Of a stretch of DNA of 64,000 nt, positions 1 to 8,306 are shown piece after piece. The notes under the pieces were generated by a model. The model did not search any database. It saw only the letters and a list, made by a program, of their open reading frames with translations, and was not told the DNA's origin. A program made the position numbers and the translations under genes. Source of the DNA: Enterococcus songbeiensis (GTDB lineage Bacteria > Bacillota > Bacilli > Lactobacillales > Enterococcaceae); the NCBI RefSeq assembly GCF_005405265.1, contig NZ_BJDS01000007.1:62001-126000 (forward strand). The letters are read 5' to 3'. How positions within the stretch are numbered: the first letter of the stretch is position 1; every line of letters begins with the position of its first letter.

Positions 1-624
1 CAACAAGATCAGGTCTACGAACCAAGAGCGTTGAATGTTCTTAAAGCTGAAAACAGCGATTATGAATGGCAGTTGGTAAGCCTTTCGGATATGAACAAAG
101 ACACAATTCTTGCGTATCAGGCAGTGGCTTTTACACCGATTACGCTGAAATATAAAAAAGAAATTCTTCAATGGTACCCAACAGTAGAAGTGATCTTGAT
201 TTCCACAGATCAGTTTATGCGGTTTTTGGCACCAAAGGCTGCGGTTATAGGTCAAACGACTGGTTATCTGATTGTTGCCGGCTCAGACATCAATCAAAAT
301 AAACTGCCTAAAGAGTTGAGCCCGCAATTTAAAGAAGAGAATCTTCGTCAATTAATGAGAGAGTATCCCTCAGTTTATTGGCTTGTGAAGACGTTAGAAG
401 AGACAAGGGAACTATTGCACCACAATACCAAACACGTCACCGTAGCTTTGGCACCAAAAGCATGGGGATATGAAACACAATTGCAGGAAGAATTTCCAGA
501 GATTAAAATTTTACGAATTACCCCAAAAAATTTGATGGCGACTCCGAAAGAATATGAAAAAGTTATGCTGGCTGTCGCTATTGTTACAATGATTTTATTG
601 GCTTTAATGGGAATTTTTCAATGA
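1..624 (+). CDS. C-terminal part of an unrecognised protein with a C-terminal membrane helix (5' end outside the window)
   Basis: The frame is open to base 1, so the gene most likely begins upstream; the TTG at 31 has no Shine-Dalgarno sequence before it. About 207 residues are visible. The first 180 or so are soluble-looking and mixed alpha/beta, and the last 20 form one hydrophobic helix ending four or five residues from the C-terminus, as in a tail-anchored protein. I do not recognise the family and see no catalytic motif. The downstream neighbour is a riboswitch-controlled ATPase with its own promoter, so co-function is not implied. Confidence 0.7.
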   Translation, partial: QQDQVYEPRALNVLKAENSDYEWQLVSLSDMNKDTILAYQAVAFTPITLKYKKEILQWYPTVEVILISTDQFMRFLAPKAAVIGQTTGYLIVAGSDINQNKLPKELSPQFKEENLRQLMREYPSVYWLVKTLEETRELLHHNTKHVTVALAPKAWGYETQLQEEFPEIKILRITPKNLMATPKEYEKVMLAVAIVTMILLALMGIFQ

Positions 625-693
625 TGAAAGTGAAAGGAACCGTTGTTATAAAATAACTGAAATGAAAATATTTTTGGAAAATAAAGTTTTTAC

Positions 694-722
694 TTGCACA
701 TGTTCTTCAACTTTGTTACTCT
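694..722 (+). promoter_or_regulatory. Candidate promoter of the riboswitch-ATPase unit
   Basis: TTGCAC at 694-699 is followed after 17 bp by TACTCT at 717-722, with TG at 714-715 forming an extended -10. TAATAT at 723-728 is an alternative -10 but its spacing is wrong. Transcription would start near 729, just before the riboswitch. The assignment is by eye. Confidence 0.4.
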
Positions 723-739
723 TAATATAACGAAAGAAA

Positions 740-878
740 AGAATATCTCCTTAGGGGAGTAACTGGCGAGTATTCGCGATAATATCAACAGTAAGTTGGT
801 CGTTTTCGATCATCTGGTATTATATTAAACAGTAAGACCTAAGATGACTATCCAGATAGTTGTCTTGGGTCTTTTTCT
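740..878 (+). promoter_or_regulatory. yybP-ykoY (Mn2+) riboswitch with transcription terminator
   Basis: The stretch holds the GGGGAGTA core typical of the yybP-ykoY class (754-761), and the flanking CTTAGG can pair with CCTAAG at 838-843 to close the aptamer. Immediately after comes a long hairpin: an arm from about 835 to 853 pairs, with a few G-U pairs, to about 858-876, and a T-rich run follows. The closing strand of the aptamer is part of the terminator arm, the standard layout for an ON switch in which Mn2+ stabilises the aptamer and lets transcription continue. This class is established as a manganese sensor, and in Lactococcus lactis it controls a homologous P-type ATPase gene (yoaB). 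Confidence 0.82.
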
Positions 879-911
879 TTTCTTTCAAATCAAATTATTG
901 GAGGTTCTCGA

Positions 912-3605
912 GTGGAACAGAAATTAGAAAAAGACATGAAGCAGGAAACAACCGATTATCAGAAAAAAATGACCGATCTCTACCACGAACTAGACAGCAA
1001 TGAAAACGGCTTGTCAAGTGATGCGGTAGAACAGCGTTTGGCAGCTCATGGTTTCAACGAACTGCAAAGTAAAGCAAAAACACCTCTTTGGAAAGTGTTT
1101 TTAGAGACTTTTAAAGATGCGATGGTGATTGTTCTGTTGATTGTAGCGGTCGTACAGATCGTGATGGGCCATCCATTGGAATCGGTAGTCATTTTTGCCG
1201 TTTTGCTTCTAAATTCTGTTGTTAGTGTGATCCAAACAAAAAAAGCAGAAAACTCATTAGATGCTCTGAAAAAATTATCTTCGCCAAGTGCAAAGGTCCT
1301 TCGAAATGGCGCTCCTGAAACAGTACCCGCCAGAGAGATTGTTCCTGGAGATGTCGTTTTACTGGATGCAGGTGATTTTGTTCCGGCAGATGGACGGTTA
1401 ATCGAAGCTGGAAGTTTACGAATTGATGAAGGAATGTTGACGGGAGAATCAGTTCCCGCAGAAAAAAATACGGCAGAAATCAAAGGGATTCTACCCGTTG
1501 GTGACCGCAACAATATGGTGCATAGTGGAACCTTAGTAGTTTATGGCCGAGGAAAATTTCTTGTTTCTCGAACAGGTAAAGAAACCGAAATCGGTCAGGT
1601 AGCTGATTTGTTAGAAAATGCTACAACTGCGGCAACTCCTTTACAGCGAAATTTGGATCGATTCAGCCAAAAATTAGGGTTAGCGATTTTAGCACTCTCG
1701 CTGTTGATTTTCGGTATTCAGTTGGCACGTATCTTTATTAGCGGCAATCCCGATATTTGGCCGAGTGTGATGAATGCCTTCATGTTTGCAGTGGCCGTAG
1801 CTGTCGCTGCCATTCCAGAAGCACTGCAATCTATCGTGACGATTGTGTTATCCTTGGGAACGAAAAAAATGGCGAAGCAGCATGCGATCATTCGTAAACT
1901 TTCTGCTGTGGAAACTCTAGGTGCTACCAGTATTATTTGTACGGATAAAACAGGAACCTTGACTCAAAATAAGATGACAGTTGTTGATTCATTTTTTCTT
2001 GAAAACCATGAAGAAACCCAACAACAATTACTGCAAACAGCTTTACTGGCAAATGATGCAGCAATCAATGAAGAAGGAAATAAAATCGGTGATCCAACCG
2101 AAATTGCGTTAGTTGATTTTGGTAGCGAGAAACAAATTTCAGCAGAAAGTTTGCGGAAAAAATATCCTCGTGAAAATGAATTACCATTTGATTCAGATCG
2201 TAAGTTAATGTCAACGGTTCATACGATAGATGGGAAATTACAGTTGCTGACAAAAGGTGCACCGGATGTTATTTTCCAACGCAGTACACATGTTAAGATT
2301 GGAAATAAAATTTTACCTTTTGATGCGAAACAATTAGAAAAATTCCAAAAACAAAACGAAGAATTTTCAAACCGTGCATTGCGGGTATTGGCTTTTGCTT
2401 ATCGTCCAGTGCAAACGACAGACGTGACTCATGAAGATGAAAATCAATTGATTTTGCTTGGTTTGTTGGCAATGATCGATCCGCCAAGAGAAGAAGTTTA
2501 TCAAGCAATCACCGATGCAAAAAATGCCGGAATCAAGCCAATTATGATTACGGGTGATCACAAAACAACAGCTCGGGCAATCGCACAGGAAATCGGGTTA
2601 TTTTCAAAAGGCGATTTGGCTTTGACAGGTGCTGAGTTGGATCAATTAACTCATGATGAACTAATGGAAACGTTGGAAAAAGTCACTGTTTATGCTCGAG
2701 TTTCTCCGGAAAATAAAATTCGAATCGTAAAGGCTTGGCAGGAAAAAGGACACATTTCTGCAATGACTGGGGATGGAGTCAATGATGCTCCTGCCTTGAA
2801 GCAAGCAGATATTGGAATCGCCATGGGTACTGGGACAGATGTAGCAAAAGATGCATCAGCAATGGTTTTAACAGATGATAACTTTGCTTCAATCGTCAAT
2901 GCAATCGGTGTTGGTCGAAATGTTTTTGATAATATTAAAAAAGCCGTTGCTTATCTTTTTGCCGGTAACTTAGGAGCTATCATCACAATTATTTTCGCTT
3001 TAGTGATGAATTGGGCAAATCCATTTACTGCTTTACAATTACTATTTATCAATTTGGTGAATGATTCTGTGCCAGCAATTGCTTTAGGAATGGAAAAACC
3101 GGAACCAAACATTATGCAACGTCAGCCAAGAAATCCACGAACGGGCATTTTTTCTGGAAGTACCTTCATCTCGGTTGCGTATCGGGGAATTTTGATTAGT
3201 ATTGCCGTGATCGTTGCCCAATGGATTGGAATGCAGCAATCTGCTGAGTTAGGTGTAGCCATGTCCTTTTCCACGTTGATTTTGAGTCGTACCCTACAGA
3301 TTTTCCCAGCACGATCCAATACACAAACCGTGATTGGCGCAGGCTTCTTTCATAATAAGATCGTTCTAGCGGCTGTCGGTTTTTGTGGACTATTGTATGC
3401 TGGAACGCTTTTACCGGCGCTACGAGGGTTATTCTCAATACCAGCAGATTTTGGTCAGACACAATTTTTCATTTCTCTTTGCCTGGCGCTTGCAGCAGTC
3501 ATTTTAATGGAATTGACGAAAGTGCTTCTATCAGTGATTCAAACAAACGGAAAATTTTTATTTTCAAAAAAAGCCCCAAGTTTTTCTGATTCATCTGCAA
3601 AATAA
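912..3605 (+). CDS. Cation-exporting P-type ATPase (PMR1/LMCA1-like, likely Mn2+/Ca2+ efflux)
   Basis: The 897-aa protein has all P2-type ATPase parts: an N-terminal cation-ATPase domain, TGES at 177-180, PEAL in TM4 at 302-305, the phosphorylated Asp345 in DKTGT, a nucleotide-binding domain, the TGDGVNDAP hinge motif, NLVND in TM6 and a C-terminal set of membrane helices. It pumps a divalent cation out of the cytoplasm using ATP. The GTG start at 912 is chosen because GGAGG lies at 900-904. The Mn2+-type riboswitch upstream argues that manganese, possibly with calcium, is the physiological substrate. Relatives are lactococcal YoaB and Listeria LMCA1. Family is certain; the ion is inferred from the riboswitch. 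Confidence 0.92.
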   Translation: MEQKLEKDMKQETTDYQKKMTDLYHELDSNENGLSSDAVEQRLAAHGFNELQSKAKTPLWKVFLETFKDAMVIVLLIVAVVQIVMGHPLESVVIFAVLLLNSVVSVIQTKKAENSLDALKKLSSPSAKVLRNGAPETVPAREIVPGDVVLLDAGDFVPADGRLIEAGSLRIDEGMLTGESVPAEKNTAEIKGILPVGDRNNMVHSGTLVVYGRGKFLVSRTGKETEIGQVADLLENATTAATPLQRNLDRFSQKLGLAILALSLLIFGIQLARIFISGNPDIWPSVMNAFMFAVAVAVAAIPEALQSIVTIVLSLGTKKMAKQHAIIRKLSAVETLGATSIICTDKTGTLTQNKMTVVDSFFLENHEETQQQLLQTALLANDAAINEEGNKIGDPTEIALVDFGSEKQISAESLRKKYPRENELPFDSDRKLMSTVHTIDGKLQLLTKGAPDVIFQRSTHVKIGNKILPFDAKQLEKFQKQNEEFSNRALRVLAFAYRPVQTTDVTHEDENQLILLGLLAMIDPPREEVYQAITDAKNAGIKPIMITGDHKTTARAIAQEIGLFSKGDLALTGAELDQLTHDELMETLEKVTVYARVSPENKIRIVKAWQEKGHISAMTGDGVNDAPALKQADIGIAMGTGTDVAKDASAMVLTDDNFASIVNAIGVGRNVFDNIKKAVAYLFAGNLGAIITIIFALVMNWANPFTALQLLFINLVNDSVPAIALGMEKPEPNIMQRQPRNPRTGIFSGSTFISVAYRGILISIAVIVAQWIGMQQSAELGVAMSFSTLILSRTLQIFPARSNTQTVIGAGFFHNKIVLAAVGFCGLLYAGTLLPALRGLFSIPADFGQTQFFISLCLALAAVILMELTKVLLSVIQTNGKFLFSKKAPSFSDSSAK

Positions 3606-3724
3606 GCAATAGAGAGATAAGGTGAAATTCTTTTCCTCAGTCGATTCTCAAGCTACAATAAAAGAGTAGACGCTCATTTTGAGGGCCTTTGCAAGAATCA
3701 CTGAGGTAAAAGGAGGATATTTGT

Positions 3725-4159
3725 ATGCCATGGAACATGAAAGATTATCCAGTATCTATGAAAAATTTGAATCATTTGGTCCGAAAAAAAGCGATTGACA
3801 TCGGAAATGCGCTTTTGACCGATGGCTATCCTGAAGACCGAGCGATCCCGATTGCCATTAGTCAAGCAAAAAAATGGGTAGAAGATGCGGACGAAAGTGA
3901 AAAACGTCAATTTAAAGAAGCAGAAAATCCGCAAAAAGGGGATTTTCATGAGAAAGATCGAAATGCGGAGGAATTGTTGTCGGCAGATGTTTTAGTCCAA
4001 TTTTCTGAAGATCAGTGGCAGGTGATTTCAGAAGGTGCGGAGCGGGCAAGTGATCGCTTTGATACAAAGGATGAAGCAGTGAAGCGAGCAAAGAAAATTG
4101 CCGAAAACAAAGGAACTGCGGTCAAAATCTACAAAAAAGATGGTACATTGCAAAAATAA
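3725..4159 (+). CDS. DUF2188-containing small stress-type protein
   Basis: The 144-aa soluble, charged protein has two recognisable pieces. Residues 1-53 carry the MPWNMKDYP opening found in a family of Firmicutes proteins; residues about 90-143 form a DUF2188 module with the typical RASDRFDTKDEAV segment and a C-terminal VKIYKKDG strand. No catalytic residues are evident and the function is unknown. The ATG is preceded by AAAGGAGG at 3710-3717 with good spacing. The gene sits alone between the ATPase and a bidirectional terminator. Confidence 0.8.
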   Translation: MPWNMKDYPVSMKNLNHLVRKKAIDIGNALLTDGYPEDRAIPIAISQAKKWVEDADESEKRQFKEAENPQKGDFHEKDRNAEELLSADVLVQFSEDQWQVISEGAERASDRFDTKDEAVKRAKKIAENKGTAVKIYKKDGTLQK

Positions 4160-4188
4160 AAAAGGAGACATTTTCGTCTCCTTTTAAT
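4157..4188. terminator. Bidirectional terminator
   Basis: AAAAGGAGAC pairs with GTCTCCTTTT across a short loop, with A-rich and T-rich flanks that serve both the DUF2188 gene and the convergent gene. Confidence 0.85.
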
Positions 4189-4201
4189 TTGCAATGAACT
4201 A

Positions 4202-4648
4202 TTAATTTTGAAAAGCAACGCCAAGCGATTTATCGAGAGGATGACCCAGCAAATGGAGCCGTTTGTCGATTCGGCGGATAACACCGTCAAAGTCTTCGGT
4301 TGCTAATAAACTACGACGAGCAAGTAGGAGAACCGTACGTTCTTTGCTTGTTCGTTTTTCTTGTCGATAGATATTTGCCAAGCGTTCCACATACTCGTAA
4401 TGGGTATAGTTGGTTCGAGCAACTAGAAAGGTCAGTAAATCTTCTGCTTTTTCAAACTCTTTCTGACCATAATAATTCAAGGCTTCCCGATAAAGACGAA
4501 TTTCAAAATTTTCAATTTCTTTTTCCTGTTCTTTTCGTCTGCGCCATTCATTAATAGAAATCTTTTCAGCAATTTGACCATACTGATTATAGACAAAAAT
4601 AACCGGAATATCATTTAAATTTTCAGGTTCTGTCTTTAAATTTTTCAT
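4202..4648 (-). CDS. TPR-like helical protein of unknown function
   Basis: This is a 148-aa protein. Residues about 10-25 hold a short hydrophobic strand (PVIFVYNQYG). The rest is helical, and the middle looks like one or two tetratricopeptide units (YREALNYYGQKEFEKAEDLL and the helices after it). I take ATG 4648 as the start because GGAGGTGG lies just upstream; the longer frame from GTG 4663 would bury that ribosome binding site in the coding sequence. It has no close functional neighbours. It might be a scaffold or adaptor, but nothing in the sequence names a partner. Confidence 0.75.
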   Translation of the reverse strand: MKNLKTEPENLNDIPVIFVYNQYGQIAEKISINEWRRRKEQEKEIENFEIRLYREALNYYGQKEFEKAEDLLTFLVARTNYTHYEYVERLANIYRQEKRTSKERTVLLLARRSLLATEDFDGVIRRIDKRLHLLGHPLDKSLGVAFQN

Positions 4649-4756
4649 CGAAGCCACCTCCACATCTATCCATCACTGTTGTTATGTAGAGTATACGTGA
4701 TTTCATCTGAAAAAACCATCACTTCCGCAAGAATTCAAGAAAAAATGAAAAAATCT

Positions 4757-5287
4757 TTAGTTCTTTTTAAGCTGAAAGTAGGCAATAATCTCTGAAATTG
4801 CCAAAACGATTAAAACAGCTCCGAAAATCTGGAACAAGACGAGAACACTGCCAAAAGGATTGAAGACCAATACCCCACCGACAATGATCATCGCAAGACT
4901 AAATAAAAACCAACCTAACGAAGAGATTCCTTGTTTTCGCAGATTCAATTCTTGCACCAATTGGCGAATCCCACTTAGTAAGACCAAAAGTCCCAAGAAG
5001 AATGGGATAATCGAAATGATGAGTTTGGCAAAAATCAAGACGATGGCAGCGACGACTAAAAATAGAATCCCAATCGTCATTTCAGAGCCATAATACCCGG
5101 TTGCTTTTTTCTCCCGCCAGGCAGAAATCAAATTCACAATGCTGAGAAAAACAAAATAAGCAGCTACAATGTAGACGATGACATTGAAAAAAGGTCTAGG
5201 CTGCAGCAAGATCAGTATACCAACGAGAGCATAAAAGACCGCACGAAGCAGTTGGTATTTTTGTAATTTTTTTATAAACGAATCCAT
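4757..5287 (-). CDS. HdeD/DUF308-family membrane protein
   Basis: The 176-aa protein is mostly hydrophobic, with about six helices arranged as three helical hairpins, the DUF308 (HdeD-like) pattern. Short charged loops (WREKKATGYYGSE, LNLRKQG) separate the pairs. HdeD of E. coli is linked to acid resistance, but the role in Gram-positive bacteria is not established. A GGAGG lies before the ATG at 5287. It is transcribed alone, divergent from the next small membrane protein. Confidence 0.8.
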   Translation of the reverse strand: MDSFIKKLQKYQLLRAVFYALVGILILLQPRPFFNVIVYIVAAYFVFLSIVNLISAWREKKATGYYGSEMTIGILFLVVAAIVLIFAKLIISIIPFFLGLLVLLSGIRQLVQELNLRKQGISSLGWFLFSLAMIIVGGVLVFNPFGSVLVLFQIFGAVLIVLAISEIIAYFQLKKN

Positions 5288-5439
5288 GAAAAAACCTCCA
5301 TCTCATTTTTCCTTATTGTAACGAAATTTTCTGAAAATGGAAAATTAAATGAATGGAAGATAGGAAAAGAAGAGAAATTATTTTGGTCCCTTTGTTTTTG
5401 TGTTAAGATGGAACTGCAAATGAAAGAATGGAGCAGGCT

Positions 5440-5922
5440 ATGGATTTATTTACACTACTATTAATCATCTTTGTTTTTGTTTTGTTTTTCTTTTTATTGA
5501 TTATACAAAAAGAATTGGTTTTTCGCGCCAAAAAAAGAAAAGGCAGTTGGATCATCATTCCTCTGGCAACGATTTTTGTTTTATGGGGAACGTTTGGGCA
5601 ACCTGCCACGTTGGATGAAAGTATCCGTGGTATTTTATCCGGGTTGATTGTTTTGAGTTTTCTATTGGATGGTCGTGGTTTGACCGAAGAACGTATTTTA
5701 GTCAATCCAATGGACAAACGGGGCATTCCTTTTGCGGAAATTGATCGGATTGTTTTGTATCAGCAGGAAAATATTGTTAAAATGAATTTCTTTCGCCGTG
5801 GGATGCGAGGACCTTTACTAAAATTTTCGGCACCCATACAAGAAATCGTTTTATTTTTATCCGATCATCTGAAAGAAGGAACACCGATCGATATTTTGAT
5901 CGATCATGAGGAAGAAAAATAA
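5440..5922 (+). CDS. Small membrane protein of unknown function
   Basis: The 160-aa protein opens with a very hydrophobic helix (residues 2-23), has a second hydrophobic region at about 42-58 and possibly a short third one, and then a soluble C-terminal domain of about 90 residues with a PH-like alternating strand pattern. I chose ATG 5440 because GGAG at 5430-5433 is correctly spaced; an in-frame ATG at 5428 has no binding site. It resembles DUF5673-type proteins in layout, but I cannot confirm that. Confidence 0.72.
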   Translation: MDLFTLLLIIFVFVLFFFLLIIQKELVFRAKKRKGSWIIIPLATIFVLWGTFGQPATLDESIRGILSGLIVLSFLLDGRGLTEERILVNPMDKRGIPFAEIDRIVLYQQENIVKMNFFRRGMRGPLLKFSAPIQEIVLFLSDHLKEGTPIDILIDHEEEK

Positions 5923-5966
5923 ACAAAGAAAGAGCAGCGCCTGAAGGTGCTGCTCTTTCTTTGTAA
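5923..5966. terminator. Strong bidirectional terminator
   Basis: A perfect 16-bp stem (5923-5938 with 5949-5964) begins immediately after the stop codon of the upstream gene and serves the convergent nitroreductase gene as well. Confidence 0.9.
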
Positions 5967-5973
5967 AAAGGAA

Positions 5974-6570
5974 TTAACGGAATACGCGGAAACGTTCTTC
6001 GTCATCCAAGTAATCTTTTTCACCAGCATCTGCTTCTTTTGAACCAAATACTAATTGTGAACGTAATTGCCAGTTGCCTGGAATGTTCCATTCTTTTGCA
6101 ACGGCTTCATCAATAACTGGGTTGTAATGTTGTAGGTTTGCGCCTAAGCCGGCTTCTTCCAAAGCCACCCATGTATTTGCTGTAGCAATTCCGTTTGATT
6201 GTTCTGCCCAATCTGGGAAGTTGTCTGCATACAATGCGAATTGTTCTTGTAGATTTTTTACAGTATCTGTGTTTTTGAAGAATAAAACAGTACCTAAACC
6301 AGCTTTAAAGCCAGCTAATTTTTGTTGTGTGTTTGGGAAGGCTTCTGCTGGTGTCAATGGTTTTAATGCGGCTTCTGTTAATTCCCATAATTTTTCGTGT
6401 GCTTCACCAAAAAGGATAACTACACGTGGTGATTGTGCGTTAAAAGCTGTTGGGCTTTGTTTAACGACGTCTTTTACCAAGTCTTCGATTTCAGTTTCTG
6501 TTAGAGAAACGTTGCGTCCTAATGCGTAGATTGAACGGCGATTTTTTAATGCGTCTAAGAAGTTTGTCAT
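5974..6570 (-). CDS. Nitroreductase family protein (FMN-dependent, YfhC/Frm2-like)
   Basis: The 198-aa protein has the nitroreductase fold: an N-terminal RRSIYALG segment that binds FMN phosphate, SPTAFNAQSPR at about 39-49, and the IATANTWVALEEAGLGANLQHYNP region that closes the active site. Members reduce quinones, nitro compounds or lipid-peroxidation products with NAD(P)H. It is compact and resembles the Frm2/Hbn1 and YfhC branch rather than the larger NfsA type. The promoter spacer contains a dyad typical of HxlR-type redox regulators (separate entry), which fits a role in electrophile or quinone detoxification. Confidence 0.88.
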   Translation of the reverse strand: MTNFLDALKNRRSIYALGRNVSLTETEIEDLVKDVVKQSPTAFNAQSPRVVILFGEAHEKLWELTEAALKPLTPAEAFPNTQQKLAGFKAGLGTVLFFKNTDTVKNLQEQFALYADNFPDWAEQSNGIATANTWVALEEAGLGANLQHYNPVIDEAVAKEWNIPGNWQLRSQLVFGSKEADAGEKDYLDDEERFRVFR

Positions 6571-6617
6571 AAGAATTATTCCACCTTTTTTTCTTTTAAA
6601 TTTATCTTACGAGTGCT

Positions 6618-6649
6618 AGTATACATACTTACAATTAGTTAGTAAACTA
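6618..6649 (-). promoter_or_regulatory. Nitroreductase promoter with a dyad operator in the spacer
   Basis: On the minus strand TTTACT is followed after exactly 17 bp by TATACT (plus-strand AGTATA at 6618-6623). The spacer is filled by an imperfect 7-5-7 dyad, plus-strand TACTTACAATTAGTTAGTA at 6626-6644. This resembles the half-sites of YodB/HypR-type (HxlR family) operators, as known in Bacillus for nitroreductase and quinone-reductase genes. A repressor bound here would block RNA polymerase directly. Confidence 0.6.
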
Positions 6650-6670
6650 TTTTGCTCGGAAAAAGAGAAA

Positions 6671-8131
6671 TTATTTTTTTAGGTGGGTGTTGATGTTGAT
6701 AAATTTGACTTCTACGTATTCTTCTACGCCGTATTTTCCGTTCTCTCGACCAAAACCGGAATGTTTTACGCCGCCAAATGGTACGGCTGCGTTAGATATG
6801 GCCATTTCATTGACACCCACGATGCCATAATCCAGAGAAGAAGCAGTTTGGGAAATCGTTTGTAGATTATTGGAAAAGAAGTAAGAGGCTAAGCCAAATT
6901 CCGTATCATTGGCAGCGGCGATCACGGCTTCAGTTTCCGTAAAGCCAATGAGAGGGATGACTGGGCCAAAAGTCTCTTCATAATAAATGTTCATCTCGTT
7001 AGTAATACCGTCGATAATCGTCGGTTCAAAAAAGAGGCCGTCTCTATATTCACCATCTGTTAAACGATTTCCACCATAAAGAATCGTTGCCCCTTTTTGA
7101 GTGGCGTCGGACAATTGGTTTTGGATTTTCTCAATAGCAGATTCGTTGATTAATGGACCAATATCGGGATCGTCTAAACCATTGCCCACTTTCACATCAG
7201 AAATTTTTTTAAGTAGCTGTTCTACAAAATCATCTTTAATTTTTTCATGTAAAAAAATTCGATTAGGAGCAGTGCAAACTTGCCCGTTATTTCGAAATTT
7301 CGCTGCCAGCAAACTTTCAACAGCTAAAGAGAGATCTGCATCTTGAAAAACAATAAAAGGCGCGTGTCCTCCTAATTCCAAAGAAACATGTTTTAAAGTC
7401 GGCGCGGATTGTTTATAAAGCAATTGACCAACTTTCGTCGAACCGGTAAAAGTCAATTTTTTAACATCATTGCTTTCCGTCAAAACTTTTCCAATTGTTT
7501 TTGAACTCCCTAAAACAATATTGACCACTCCTTTTGGTAAGCCGGCACGATCAAAAATATCAACCAGTGCCAAGGCAGAAAGGGGTGTTTCCTTGGAAGG
7601 TTTCATTACAAGTGTGCAACCAACAGCGAGAGCAGGAGCAATTTTTCTCGCAATCATATTTGACGGAAAATTCCAAGGAGTGATTGCTGCAACTACCCCG
7701 ATTGGCTGCTTGCGAACCAGCCAATGATGATCCATTGGTGAGGGAATGATTTCTCCGTAAATACGTTGACCTTCTGCCGCATTCCAGCGGAAATTTTCAA
7801 TATCGGTTTGGATTTCGCTGCGGGCTTCCTTTAATGGTTTTCCTTGTTCAAGCGTCATAATCAAGGCTAAACGTTCGGCTTCTTCTTCAATCAAATCCGC
7901 AATTTGATTCATTATGTTAGCACGTTCAAGAGGATCATGTTTTGACCAAAGGGGAAAAGCAGCCTTTGCAGCGGCGATAGCTGTCAAAGTTTCTTCTTCA
8001 GCTCCTTGACTTACTTCGGTGATAACTTCACCAGTGGCGGGATTTTTGATAGGAGCAGTGGGTTGGCTGCCATCGATCCAATTACCATCGATGTAAAGTT
8101 GCGTTGGGACATGGGTCAGTTTTGGGCTCAT
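6671..8131 (-). CDS. gabD: NAD(P)-dependent succinate-semialdehyde dehydrogenase
   Basis: The 486-aa aldehyde dehydrogenase carries the ALDH landmarks: NFPSNMIARKIAPALA near 150, the TFTGSTKVG nucleotide loop, the general-base Glu in LELGGHAP and the catalytic Cys in NNGQVCTAPNR. Overall it fits the GabD/SSADH subgroup, which oxidises succinate semialdehyde to succinate. Related aldehydes cannot be excluded, because substrate range in this subgroup is broad and there is no GABA gene cluster next to it. It is a single-gene unit with a candidate cre site upstream, so catabolite control is likely. Confidence 0.85.
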   Translation of the reverse strand: MSPKLTHVPTQLYIDGNWIDGSQPTAPIKNPATGEVITEVSQGAEEETLTAIAAAKAAFPLWSKHDPLERANIMNQIADLIEEEAERLALIMTLEQGKPLKEARSEIQTDIENFRWNAAEGQRIYGEIIPSPMDHHWLVRKQPIGVVAAITPWNFPSNMIARKIAPALAVGCTLVMKPSKETPLSALALVDIFDRAGLPKGVVNIVLGSSKTIGKVLTESNDVKKLTFTGSTKVGQLLYKQSAPTLKHVSLELGGHAPFIVFQDADLSLAVESLLAAKFRNNGQVCTAPNRIFLHEKIKDDFVEQLLKKISDVKVGNGLDDPDIGPLINESAIEKIQNQLSDATQKGATILYGGNRLTDGEYRDGLFFEPTIIDGITNEMNIYYEETFGPVIPLIGFTETEAVIAAANDTEFGLASYFFSNNLQTISQTASSLDYGIVGVNEMAISNAAVPFGGVKHSGFGRENGKYGVEEYVEVKFININTHLKK

Positions 8132-8160
8132 TTTGTATCATCCTTTCGCTGTTCGTTATA

Positions 8161-8174
8161 AGAAAACGGTAACA
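8161..8174 (-). promoter_or_regulatory. Candidate CcpA (cre) site upstream of gabD
   Basis: AGAAAACGGTAACA departs from the cre consensus TGNAANCGNTNNCA only at its first base. It lies about 30-43 bp upstream of the gabD start, next to a TATAAC -10-like hexamer on the minus strand, where CcpA binding would repress. Confidence 0.5.
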
Positions 8175-8306
8175 CGTATTTTTATTTTTCACAATTTATA
8201 TGATGAGGGAGGATTTTTTTTGAATTTTTCTTTAAAAGTAGGTTTCGCTTTTTGGTTTTGAAATAAATGTGGTACACTGAGCATATCAATTTTGGAGGAA
8301 TGTCAG

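Noticed and set aside
1046-1513. 155-codon frame antisense to the P-type ATPase
   Set aside because: Shadow of the ATPase coding strand; no Shine-Dalgarno and composition typical of antisense frames.
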